Positions 35,209 through 43,759 of a stretch of DNA of 64,000 nt are shown here, piece by piece. The translations under genes and the position numbers were made by a program. Origin of the DNA: Asanoa ishikariensis (lineage in GTDB: Bacteria > Actinomycetota > Actinomycetes > Mycobacteriales > Micromonosporaceae); the NCBI RefSeq assembly GCF_900107455.1, contig NZ_FNQB01000003.1, positions 1,116,001-1,180,000 on the forward strand. The letters run 5' to 3'. The notes under the pieces were generated by a model. It was not told the origin of the DNA. It was given only the letters and a program-made list of their open reading frames with translations, and did no database searches. Each line of letters starts with the position of its first letter. The first letter of the stretch is position 1.

Positions 35209-36552
35209 ATGCCTCAGGTCACCAATCGGCATCGTTGGCGCGCGCTACTCGCGGCCGCCGGGGCCTTCGTTCTGGCCTGCACCAGTGTCACGGGCATCCG
35301 GCTTGCCTCAGCGGCGGCGGACGCTGTCCCCCTGGCGGCGACCGCCGGATGTGGCAAGGCCCCGACGCTGAGCAGTGGAACACACACGATCCAGAGCAGC
35401 GGCCAGAACCGCAGCTTCGTCCTGCGGGTTCCGGCCAACTACAACAGCAGCAACCCGTACCGGCTGATTTTCGCGTTCCACTGGCGCGGCGGCACGATGA
35501 ACGACGTCGCCTCGGGCGGAAGCAGCGGAAACGCCTGGGCCTACTACGGGATGCTGGAACAGTCGAACAACAGCGCGATCCTCGTGGCGCCGCAGGGCAT
35601 CGGCAACGGCTGGGCCAACTCCGGTGGTCAGGACATCACGTTCGTGGACGACATGATGAGGCGGATCGAGGACGCCCTCTGTGTCGACACGGCACAGCGC
35701 TTCGCCATGGGGTTCAGCTACGGGGGCGGCATGAGCTACGCGATCGCGTGCGCCCGTGCCAGCGCCTTCCGGGCGGTCGCCGTGTACGCGGGCGCGCAAC
35801 TCAGCGGATGCGCCGGGGGCACCCAGCCGATCGCGTACTTCGGGATGCACGGCATCTCGGACAACGTCCTCAACATCTCCATGGGACGTACGCTGCGTGA
35901 CACGTTCGTCCGCAACAACGGCTGTGCCGCCCAGAGCCCCCGCGAGCCGGGTCAAGGCAGCGGGTCGCACATCACCACGCTCTACTCGTGCCGCGCGGGA
36001 TACCCGGTGCAGTGGGCCGCCTTCGACGGGGGCCACGGGCCAGGTCCGGTGGATGGATGCTCCGGCTGTGAGGACGGCGTCAGGACGTGGACCAAGGGCG
36101 AGGTGTGGCGGTTCTTCGCGCAGTTCGGGGGCACCAGTCCTTCGCCGGACCCGACCACTCCGCCGCCTAACCCGAGCGGCAACCGGCTGCGGAACGAGGC
36201 CTCCGCGCGCTGCCTGGACGTCAGCCAGGCTTCCTCGGCCAACGGGGCGCAGGTCCAGGTCTGGGACTGCCACAACAACGCCAACCAGCAGTTCATTCAG
36301 AACGGGGCCGCCCTGCAGGTGATGGGCAAGTGCCTGGACGTCCCGGTGAACGCGGCCGCCGGCACCCGGCTACAGATCTGGGATTGTCACGGCGGCGCGA
36401 ACCAACAGTGGGTGTTCAACGGCAACGGCACCATCAGCAGCGCCCAGACCGGGCTGTGTCTGGACGTCAACGGCGGCGCCACCGCCAACGGCTCCGCGGT
36501 CATCGTCTGGAACTGCCACGGCGGCAGCAACCAACGCTGGGCGCGAGCGTAG
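35209..36552 (+). CDS. Secreted PHB-depolymerase/CE1-type esterase with ricin-B lectin (CBM13)
   Basis: 447 residues. Signal peptide (RALLAAAGAFVLACTSV); alpha/beta-hydrolase domain at about 45-310 with the nucleophile Ser in MGFSYGGGM (GxSxG), a candidate acid in HGISDNV and the His in DGGHGPGP. A Pro/Ser linker (TTPPPNPSG) leads to a C-terminal beta-trefoil with CLDV and QxW-type repeats (ANQQFIQN, ANQQWVFN, SNQRWARA). This layout is typical of actinobacterial acetyl-xylan or feruloyl esterases; PHB depolymerase is the alternative. ATG follows GAGAACGGAG. Confidence 0.9.
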   Translation: MPQVTNRHRWRALLAAAGAFVLACTSVTGIRLASAAADAVPLAATAGCGKAPTLSSGTHTIQSSGQNRSFVLRVPANYNSSNPYRLIFAFHWRGGTMNDVASGGSSGNAWAYYGMLEQSNNSAILVAPQGIGNGWANSGGQDITFVDDMMRRIEDALCVDTAQRFAMGFSYGGGMSYAIACARASAFRAVAVYAGAQLSGCAGGTQPIAYFGMHGISDNVLNISMGRTLRDTFVRNNGCAAQSPREPGQGSGSHITTLYSCRAGYPVQWAAFDGGHGPGPVDGCSGCEDGVRTWTKGEVWRFFAQFGGTSPSPDPTTPPPNPSGNRLRNEASARCLDVSQASSANGAQVQVWDCHNNANQQFIQNGAALQVMGKCLDVPVNAAAGTRLQIWDCHGGANQQWVFNGNGTISSAQTGLCLDVNGGATANGSAVIVWNCHGGSNQRWARA

Positions 36553-36609
36553 ACACGAGGTTGGAGAACAGCCACCTGACCTGACCTCGACACACTACGA
36601 CCTGAGCGG

Positions 36610-36645
36610 CCCGCGGTGGAGGAACCGCGCTTCCTCCACCGCGGG
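36610..36645. terminator. Bidirectional hairpin terminator
   Basis: CCCGCGGTGGAGGAA and its perfect complement (15 bp stem) enclose CCGCGC. It lies between the convergent esterase gene and the 36810-37298 gene and can serve both. Confidence 0.8.
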
Positions 36646-36809
36646 TAGCTCAAAGGCGCTTTGCTCGAGCTTGAGCCGACGGGGATCACCGAAGCCGTCG
36701 TTGTTTGAGCTCAACGAGGCATCGCGGCTTGCCGGGCCTCGATCGGCTATTCATTCTGGTTCCCAGGCTGCCCGCGTCTGTGGGTCGACAGCGTGCAGAC
36801 GGACCTCCC

Positions 36810-37298
36810 CTACAGGTACGACACGCCGGTCTGCCGGCACCGCTGCCAGCCTGAGCTGCTGGAGTGGTTGTAGTACAGGTCGATACACATCTGCCCGACG
36901 CCACTGCTTCCGGATGTCTGCCCGCCCCAGAACCATATGTTTAGCGTCGAATAACGGTTCTCCAAGGCTTTCGTGCAGTCCCTCGTTACCTTGGGCGTCT
37001 TCCACGTGCTCGAGAAATTGATCGTCACGTAAGCGGTGACCTTGCAGCCCGTTGCCGAGGTCGCGTTCGGGCCGAACTGGATCGTGCCGCTGTGTTGGAT
37101 CGTGTTCATCGAAGGACCCGGCACCCAGTCAATGAAGTTGCATGCGAATATCGCCTGTGCCGGATCTGCATAGCCGAAGTCCTGACAAGCCGTGTACGCC
37201 TCGGGAGGCGAGGCGTTGGCGGTGGTAGAAGTCAGCGATAGAGCGGCAACGGCTACGGCAATGACCGACAGCATGCGCCGAACGAGTCTGGTATACAT
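36810..37298 (-). CDS. Small exported protein downstream of RHS 2
   Basis: 162 residues. A signal peptide (MLSVIAVAVAALSLTSTTANA) precedes a mature domain of about 125 residues with several Cys (TACQDFGYADPAQAIFACNF, GCKVTAY, VTRDCTK, MCIDLYYN, RCRQTGV), enough for two or three disulfides. Beta-strand-like, Ser/Thr/Asn-rich pattern. No family recognised. The gene and the gap to the RHS stop are visibly less GC-rich than the surroundings, like the RHS tip, which suggests they moved together. GGGGAA precedes the ATG at 37298. Confidence 0.75.
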   Translation of the reverse strand: MYTRLVRRMLSVIAVAVAALSLTSTTANASPPEAYTACQDFGYADPAQAIFACNFIDWVPGPSMNTIQHSGTIQFGPNATSATGCKVTAYVTINFSSTWKTPKVTRDCTKALENRYSTLNIWFWGGQTSGSSGVGQMCIDLYYNHSSSSGWQRCRQTGVSYL

Positions 37299-37539
37299 CG
37301 TTCCCCGTCTTCAGCGAGGGCGAATCGAGCGCCCGATGATCTTATACGTGAGCAGTTTGCTGGAGCTGCGATGTGCTGTCAAGAGCATCTGCGGCGACCT
37401 ATTTGCTATTAGAACTCGAAGATGACTTGAGTATGAATTCAGCGGATATGGAGGATGAATGGAGTGCGATGCTGAGCCGAATCCGCAGAAGTACCGACCC
37501 GATACTCTCAGTTCTGAATGCATCGTGCTGGATCTGGGT

Positions 37540-40500
37540 TTAGGGAAAGTCGCCCTTCTCTTTTGCATCACAGATCGTGTCGCCCAGGAGTGTGACTAAC
37601 CCGACCCTCTTGCTAGCGAAAAGGAGCATCCCGCCAAGCCCGAACTTCCCCCAGGTCGGCGTGTCGCAGTACATATCGACTTGGAGCTGTGCCGTATGGA
37701 ACAGCAACGGAGGTCCTGCTTTATTGACGTTGTAGACGAAAACCCCCGCTTTTACGGCGAACTGGACCTGTTTTTCATGCATACATTGGAAAGAGAGGAT
37801 GCAGATGTCGCGACGGAGGACGGGCTTGGCGACCTGCAACGACAACATCGTGGGGCTGGTTGTCGTCTTCTTCTTCGGCTTCAGAGATCCGGGCTTCGGG
37901 ACGTACCTGGCCTTGGTGCTGCTTCGGTTGTTGGCCTTGCCCCACTTCTTGTTCTTTGCGGTGCCGCAACCACCTGGGCAGCCCCCAGCGCCGCGGCCGT
38001 CCTTCTTCTTGAGCGGGCGCGGATCGTATCCGTAGCAGTCGAACTCGCGACAATCAGCCGGAATGGTGCCGGTCGGATCGCTCTTCGTCACGGGGCTGCC
38101 GTTGGCGTAGGTGTAGGCGTTCCATTGTTGCGGATCGTCGAGGTCGTGGATCGGATCGACCGAGACGAAGCGGCCGAGTTCAGGGGCGAACTCGCGGGCG
38201 CCGATGTGGGTCAGGCCGGTGGGGTCCTTGTCGCCGCCCACGAAGCCCTTGCCGTTGGGCCACACGGGGCTGGCGCCGCGGAGCTCGCCGTAGGGCATTT
38301 GCCGCCGGGTGAGGACCGCCTGGCTGGCAGCGTCGACGCCGGTGTGCTGGGTGCCCTGGTGATCGGTGTAAAGCCACGTCAGGCGAGCGGGATCGCGGGA
38401 GGCCACGAGTCGGTCGTTGAAGGAGTAGTAACGGGTCGCGCTCATCGCCCCGTTCTTGGCACGGCGTAGTTCCTGCCCTGGTAGGTAGAGGGTGGTGCCG
38501 CTCCCGTCGCGTCTGATGAGCCGCACGCCCTCGGCGTCGTAGACGTGGGACTCGACGGCGGTCCCGCCGGCGCTGACCGCGCTGGCCCGGTTCTCGGCGT
38601 CCCACGTGATGCTCTGGGAACCGGTGTTGGGGCAGGCGTTGTTGACGCTGCCGGATGGTCGGCACACCGTGTTGCCGGCGTTGTCGTACGTGTAGTTCAT
38701 GACGACGTCCGACTGGCCGGGTGCCTTTGTGGTGACTCGGGTCACCGCGTGGGGTCGAACGACGTCCGGCCCGCCGTCGGGTACGGCGTAGGTGCGGGTC
38801 GTATCGCCACCGCCGGTGTGGGAGACCTCTTGGACCCGGTTGCCCGTGGTGTCGAACGTCCAATCCAGCCAGTACGGGGCTGGCCCGCCGAGGTTCGCGA
38901 CGCTCGGCGCCACCCCCTTGCAGGTGACGCCGGCCTTCGGCGTCCAGGCACTCGTGAGCCGCCGCAGGCGATCGTGCCCGAAGCACTGGGTGTCGGCGGC
39001 TCCGATCTGCGGGGCGTCGGTGATGGAGGTGATGTTTCCTTGGTCGTCGTAGTCGTAGGAGCGGTCGACGACGGCGCCGGCGGCCGTTTCGGGCTTGACC
39101 TTGATCTGGTCGACGCGGCGGGTGCTCTCGTCGTAGGAGGTGGTGTCGTCGACGTAGACACCGCTGGCGGTCTTGCGGATCGTCTTGGTGGGTTCACCGA
39201 GGCGCGTGTAGTCCTGCGCGGCGACGTAGGTGGACACCCCCGTGAGACCGGTTTCCAGTTTGGTGGGCAGACCGGTGACGGCGTCGTAGACGGTCGTCAC
39301 CGTCTCGTTGGTCAGGCCGCCGCCGCCGGGATAGAGGATGCTGGTGGGGCTGCCGTCGTACGATGAGTAGCCGTAGCCGAAGGTCCAGGTGGTGTCGAGG
39401 CCGGTGCCCTCGACCGGGGGGATCACGTAGTTGACGTTGGACGGTTGCGATCGGCTCGAGAACCCGCCGACCTGCCATTTGTAGATGCTGGCTGCGCCGG
39501 CCTGGTGGTACTCGTACCGGTAGGACTCGGTGAGCAGCCCCTTCGCGCCCAGGGCTGAGGTGGTGTAGAGAACGTCGTACTTCCACTTCGCCCGCAGGCG
39601 TCCCGTCGACGAGTCGTCGCGCATCTCGATCTTGCGGCCCAGGGCGTCGTAGACGTACCACAGGGACTCACCGCGGGCGTCGGTGGACTTTCGGATCTCG
39701 TCGTAGTCGGTGTACTCGAACGTCGTCTTGCCTTTGTCCGGCTCGGTGACCGCGACGCGTCGGCCCTTGACGTCGAACGAGTAGGTCCATTTGTTGCCGA
39801 GGTGGTCGGCGGCCAGGACCACTTCGTCTTTGGCGTCGTACTCGTAGCGGGTCGACTCGTACGCGCCGGTGACGCCGCTCACCGTGGTGTGCTGACGCCG
39901 TTCGACGGTACGGCCCGCGATGTCGGTGAGCGTCGTGGTGGGGGTGCCGCCCTCGGGCGGGGTGACAGTGGTGAGATCACCCTCGTAGGTGGTGGTGGTC
40001 CGCCAGTCCTCGACGAGGTTGTCCTTACCGTTGCCGGCCAGGAAGCTCTGCGCACGGGGCCGGTTGGCGTTGTCGAAGACCGTCCGGTTCACCCCTGGCA
40101 CCGACCATTCGGGCTCCCACCACAGCGCTCCGGACGCATTGCCGGGCTCGGCGTGCGCGTTGTAGGTCGTCGCGGCCCGACCGAGCTTGTCGTAGATGGT
40201 GTCGGTGACCACCCGGTCGCCGCCGATGCCGGCAGTCTGCGTCTGCCGGGGGCGCAGCAGCGAGTCGGCGATCTCGTACGTGGTGCGGTATCCCCCAGCG
40301 GCGTGCAGAATCCTTGATGTGGTGTACGAGTAGGCGTCGCGGTTGGGGGCGAAGGTGTAGGTGTACTCCTCCGACGGGCTCGACTCGTGGCCGGCCTTCG
40401 CCCAACCGACGTTCCACACCCGCCATACGCGCCCTAGCGCGTCGTAGGAGACGTCGGTGACGCCACCGTTGGGTTCGGTGGTCTTCGTGACCGAGTCCCA

Positions 40501-43500
40501 GTACGGGCTCGTGTCCTTGGTGCTGACCCAGTTGTACGGGGCGGGGCTCGTCGTCGTCACGCGCGTGACGGGCCCGCCGACGGCCGGGGTGTAGTCGGTG
40601 CGGGTGACGTTGCCCCGCACATCCGTGGCAGTTCGCACACGGCCGAAGGAGTCGAGCGTGGACTGGCTCGTCGTCTGCCACAAGGTCCCGCCACTCTGGC
40701 CCCAGTTCGTGAGCTCCTCCACCCGCGTTTCCGATCCGTAGGTGGGCTCCGTGTCGACGCTGGTGGCGCCGTCGAAGTAGCTACGCGTGTCGGCGAGGAC
40801 GTGGGTGGAGCTGGTGGGCGCGGTGCCGCAGGGCAACGCGGTCGTCGTGGTCTGTTTCAGAGTCTCCAGCAGGTTCTTCGCGAGGTTTCGATTGTAAATT
40901 TGCACCGTGCACTTCTCGTCGCCGATCTTGTTGACGTCACCGTCGTCCTGCGTGCGTTCGAGGGTCCCGTACGCATCGGAGAACCACGCCTGCGTTCGCT
41001 TGGTGCGCCAGCCCCGCGCGCCGTCGACGCCCAGCGCGGTCGCTTCATATGTTGTCTTGATGTCGGTGAAGCGGGCGCTGACGGTGTCGTCGTTGATGGT
41101 CCGCGACGCCGTCGCGCCGGACATCCACGGCACGTTGACCGATTTGGACACCGGCTTGGTGTCGACGCCGTTGTAGACCGTCTGCTCGCGGATCATCCCC
41201 GCGAACTGGTCCTCGTCGTACACGGTCTCCGACCCCGTCGACGCGGGCACCGTCACGTTCCGCGTGCCGCCTGAAGCCGCAGCCCGATCGCCGTGCATGC
41301 CGCGCAGGTAGCGTGTCCGCGTCAGCGTCTGCGCGCCGGGCACGTCTCCCACCCGGACGTCGACCGTGTCGTATCCGCGGAACTGGTTCCACGTCTTGCG
41401 GTTCGGTTTGGTCAACCCGTCGTCGTCCGCGTAGTGCCACGCTGCTGGCCCGTACGTGTAGTAGGTGAACTTCGGCGGAGCCGGATGGCCGGACAGGTCC
41501 GACGGCAGGTCCGATTCGGAGACTGACGCGACCCTGTGCTTGTGCCACCACTCCTGGACGAGTCTCTTCCCTTCCGGGTCGTCCGGATCGGTGACCAGCA
41601 CCGGGTAGCAGCGTCTGGTGTTGGTGTTCGCCGCACCGGGCAGGTTCGAGGCGGTGCAGTCATTCAGGTCGTACTCGACGTCGATCTTCGCGCCGGTCTC
41701 CGCGATGATGTAGTCGATGCGTTGCCAGTTGTTGCTGGTGTTGTTCATAGTCAGCACCCGGTTGGGCATCGACACGGGCGTGAACGTGACCGGGGGCATG
41801 GTGACCACCGTTCCGACCAGACCGGCGTGCACTATCTTGTCGAGCCACAGGCCGGCGTGGTTGGACCCGTCTCCGGGCGGTGGGAACGAGTGCGTCAGCG
41901 TCCAGGAGGCCACGTTCTGCCAGTCCGCGGTGGACTTGGAGGTGTCCCACACCCGTGTGGTGACCTTCGCGAGGCGTTTGGTGGACCAGAAGGTCGGTGA
42001 ATACTTGGTCGGGCAGGTGCTGCCCGTGCACTCCTGGTCCCACGGGGTGTCGGGCCAGTTCGTCGAGTTGTGCGTGGAGCAGGAGGAGGTCACACACCTG
42101 TTTCCCGGCTCGAAGAGCACTTGGGCGACCGCCTTGACCGAGCGGTCGGCCGAGCCACGATCCCAGGTGCCGTAGTCGATGCGGCTGAGCATGCCTTCCC
42201 GGGTGTAGGACACGGCGTCGCTGTCGGTCAGGTTGCGGGCGTATTTGTTGGTCTCCTTGGCATACCAGTAGGAGGTCGTGTTGCCGCGTACGTCGACCAC
42301 GTAGTCGAGATTCCACCGCCATGCCTGCAAGCAGAACGAGGTGACGAAGGTCGCGGCGCGGCACGGGTCGGCGGGCTTCTCGCCGGCTGCCGGGTGGTTC
42401 CCGGCGACCGGCACGGTCCACGTCGAGTCCGTCACCGAGGACTGCCCGGGCAGGCTGTGCAGGCCGAAGAAGTATTGCGTGCCGTCGGCGCTGGTGACCT
42501 TCCAGTATTCACCGTTGTTGTCGCCGTTACCGTTCGCGCCGGTGAGCTTCTCGATCCGGGCGCCGTCTTCCTGGCGGCTGTGCCAGCCCTTGCCTTCCTG
42601 GTAGACCAGCTCGCCGCCTTGGCCGTTGAGGCTCATGACGGCGTTGTCCGACCGCCAGCACAGGTCGCCGGTCTTCGTGGTGTTGTTGGCGCCGTTTCCC
42701 ATGTCGTCGAGGCACGGAACGTAGCGGCGTTCGATGTAACCTGGCCAGTATTCGAACCCCTCACCGATCCATGACGGCTGGTTGTTCGTCACTGACGAGC
42801 GTCCATCCACATTGGCTGACGAGTAGGCCAGGGCCAGGTTGGGCACCGCACCGGCGATCGCCGGTGGCACGTCCATCGGATAGTTCCACGAGAACGCGCC
42901 GCTGTTGCCGCCCGCGGACCAGGTCGCCGATGGGGACAGGGACGTGGCGGTGAAGTCGCCGTTCGGTCCGGACGGGCCTGCGGCCAGGGCGACCAGCGAG
43001 TTGGCAACGCTCACCGGGGTCTCCGCGCTCACCGTCGCGGACTTCGCGTCGTTGGTGGACGGCAAGGCCTTGGCGGCGCAGGCCTTGGCGGACGGCGTCG
43101 TCACGGCACAGTCGGGGAGTTGCCACAGCCGCAACCGTGAGGCCCAGTCACCTCCGTGGGCGTGCCGGAAGCCGCTGTAGTTCACGGACAACCGGACGGA
43201 GCCCTCCTTGGCCGCGCCGGGGGCGCCGGCCAGGCGCATCAACAGGCCGTCTCGCCATCCGGCGGGGGCGTTTGCCCGGTCGAGCACCTGCACGGTTACC
43301 GCAGAGAGCCGCTCCCCCGTCGTACCGGCTGCCCGGTCGACGAGGATGGGCAGGTTTCCCGCGCGTACCGCAGTGTCGCCGGCGCGTCGATCTGCCGCTG
43401 TCGGCAGGGTCACTCGGGCGGTGCCGGGCGTCGGCCAGACCGGCTCGGGGGCCGGCACGTGCCGCTGCGGCGAATAGGGCCACGCCTTGGTCCGCGCCGG

Positions 43501-43704
43501 TCCTCCGTCGGTGTCCAGCTTCTCACGCTGCGATTGCAGTCGGGCCGGTGCCGGCAGGGGGTCGGCCGCCGCCGGCACGACCAGCGCTCCGCCGAGGAGC
43601 GTACCGATGATGCCGCTGGCAACCAGCTTACGTAGCAGTCGTGGGCGGGTAACTCGCCGCTGGGCTCGCGCGGACTCTACCGCCGGTTTCTCTTCCTCGA
43701 ACAC
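37540..43704 (-). CDS. Secreted RHS/YD-repeat protein 2 with a different C-terminal tip
   Basis: 2054 residues from the GTG at 43704 (GGAGGA four bases upstream), aligned with the start of copy 1. Signal sequence (LVASGIIGTLLGGALVVPAA), N-terminal beta-rich region and YD repeats closely track copy 1 (YDALGRVWRVWNVGWA, YDKLGRAATTYNAHA), ending in RFVSVDPIHDLDDPQQWNAY at about residue 1845 and the same Cys-rich hinge (CREFDCYGYDPRPLKK, GAGGCPGGCGTAKNK). The final 150 residues (TTSPTMLSLQVAKPVLRRD, MHEKQVQFAVKAGVFVYN, FGLGGMLLFASKRVGLVTLL) share nothing with copy 1. Its function cannot be assigned. Confidence 0.88.
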   Translation of the reverse strand: MFEEEKPAVESARAQRRVTRPRLLRKLVASGIIGTLLGGALVVPAAADPLPAPARLQSQREKLDTDGGPARTKAWPYSPQRHVPAPEPVWPTPGTARVTLPTAADRRAGDTAVRAGNLPILVDRAAGTTGERLSAVTVQVLDRANAPAGWRDGLLMRLAGAPGAAKEGSVRLSVNYSGFRHAHGGDWASRLRLWQLPDCAVTTPSAKACAAKALPSTNDAKSATVSAETPVSVANSLVALAAGPSGPNGDFTATSLSPSATWSAGGNSGAFSWNYPMDVPPAIAGAVPNLALAYSSANVDGRSSVTNNQPSWIGEGFEYWPGYIERRYVPCLDDMGNGANNTTKTGDLCWRSDNAVMSLNGQGGELVYQEGKGWHSRQEDGARIEKLTGANGNGDNNGEYWKVTSADGTQYFFGLHSLPGQSSVTDSTWTVPVAGNHPAAGEKPADPCRAATFVTSFCLQAWRWNLDYVVDVRGNTTSYWYAKETNKYARNLTDSDAVSYTREGMLSRIDYGTWDRGSADRSVKAVAQVLFEPGNRCVTSSCSTHNSTNWPDTPWDQECTGSTCPTKYSPTFWSTKRLAKVTTRVWDTSKSTADWQNVASWTLTHSFPPPGDGSNHAGLWLDKIVHAGLVGTVVTMPPVTFTPVSMPNRVLTMNNTSNNWQRIDYIIAETGAKIDVEYDLNDCTASNLPGAANTNTRRCYPVLVTDPDDPEGKRLVQEWWHKHRVASVSESDLPSDLSGHPAPPKFTYYTYGPAAWHYADDDGLTKPNRKTWNQFRGYDTVDVRVGDVPGAQTLTRTRYLRGMHGDRAAASGGTRNVTVPASTGSETVYDEDQFAGMIREQTVYNGVDTKPVSKSVNVPWMSGATASRTINDDTVSARFTDIKTTYEATALGVDGARGWRTKRTQAWFSDAYGTLERTQDDGDVNKIGDEKCTVQIYNRNLAKNLLETLKQTTTTALPCGTAPTSSTHVLADTRSYFDGATSVDTEPTYGSETRVEELTNWGQSGGTLWQTTSQSTLDSFGRVRTATDVRGNVTRTDYTPAVGGPVTRVTTTSPAPYNWVSTKDTSPYWDSVTKTTEPNGGVTDVSYDALGRVWRVWNVGWAKAGHESSPSEEYTYTFAPNRDAYSYTTSRILHAAGGYRTTYEIADSLLRPRQTQTAGIGGDRVVTDTIYDKLGRAATTYNAHAEPGNASGALWWEPEWSVPGVNRTVFDNANRPRAQSFLAGNGKDNLVEDWRTTTTYEGDLTTVTPPEGGTPTTTLTDIAGRTVERRQHTTVSGVTGAYESTRYEYDAKDEVVLAADHLGNKWTYSFDVKGRRVAVTEPDKGKTTFEYTDYDEIRKSTDARGESLWYVYDALGRKIEMRDDSSTGRLRAKWKYDVLYTTSALGAKGLLTESYRYEYHQAGAASIYKWQVGGFSSRSQPSNVNYVIPPVEGTGLDTTWTFGYGYSSYDGSPTSILYPGGGGLTNETVTTVYDAVTGLPTKLETGLTGVSTYVAAQDYTRLGEPTKTIRKTASGVYVDDTTSYDESTRRVDQIKVKPETAAGAVVDRSYDYDDQGNITSITDAPQIGAADTQCFGHDRLRRLTSAWTPKAGVTCKGVAPSVANLGGPAPYWLDWTFDTTGNRVQEVSHTGGGDTTRTYAVPDGGPDVVRPHAVTRVTTKAPGQSDVVMNYTYDNAGNTVCRPSGSVNNACPNTGSQSITWDAENRASAVSAGGTAVESHVYDAEGVRLIRRDGSGTTLYLPGQELRRAKNGAMSATRYYSFNDRLVASRDPARLTWLYTDHQGTQHTGVDAASQAVLTRRQMPYGELRGASPVWPNGKGFVGGDKDPTGLTHIGAREFAPELGRFVSVDPIHDLDDPQQWNAYTYANGSPVTKSDPTGTIPADCREFDCYGYDPRPLKKKDGRGAGGCPGGCGTAKNKKWGKANNRSSTKARYVPKPGSLKPKKKTTTSPTMLSLQVAKPVLRRDICILSFQCMHEKQVQFAVKAGVFVYNVNKAGPPLLFHTAQLQVDMYCDTPTWGKFGLGGMLLFASKRVGLVTLLGDTICDAKEKGDFP

Positions 43705-43759
43705 CAATTCCTCCACCACGTGTCATGTCCTGCTGAGCAACCGGAAGGGGGTAGCGCCT

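Noticed and set aside
37311-37571. 85-residue minus-strand frame between RHS 2 and the small exported protein
   Set aside because: It begins inside the RHS 2 tip, has no ribosome site and no plausible fold; the region is more likely spacer.
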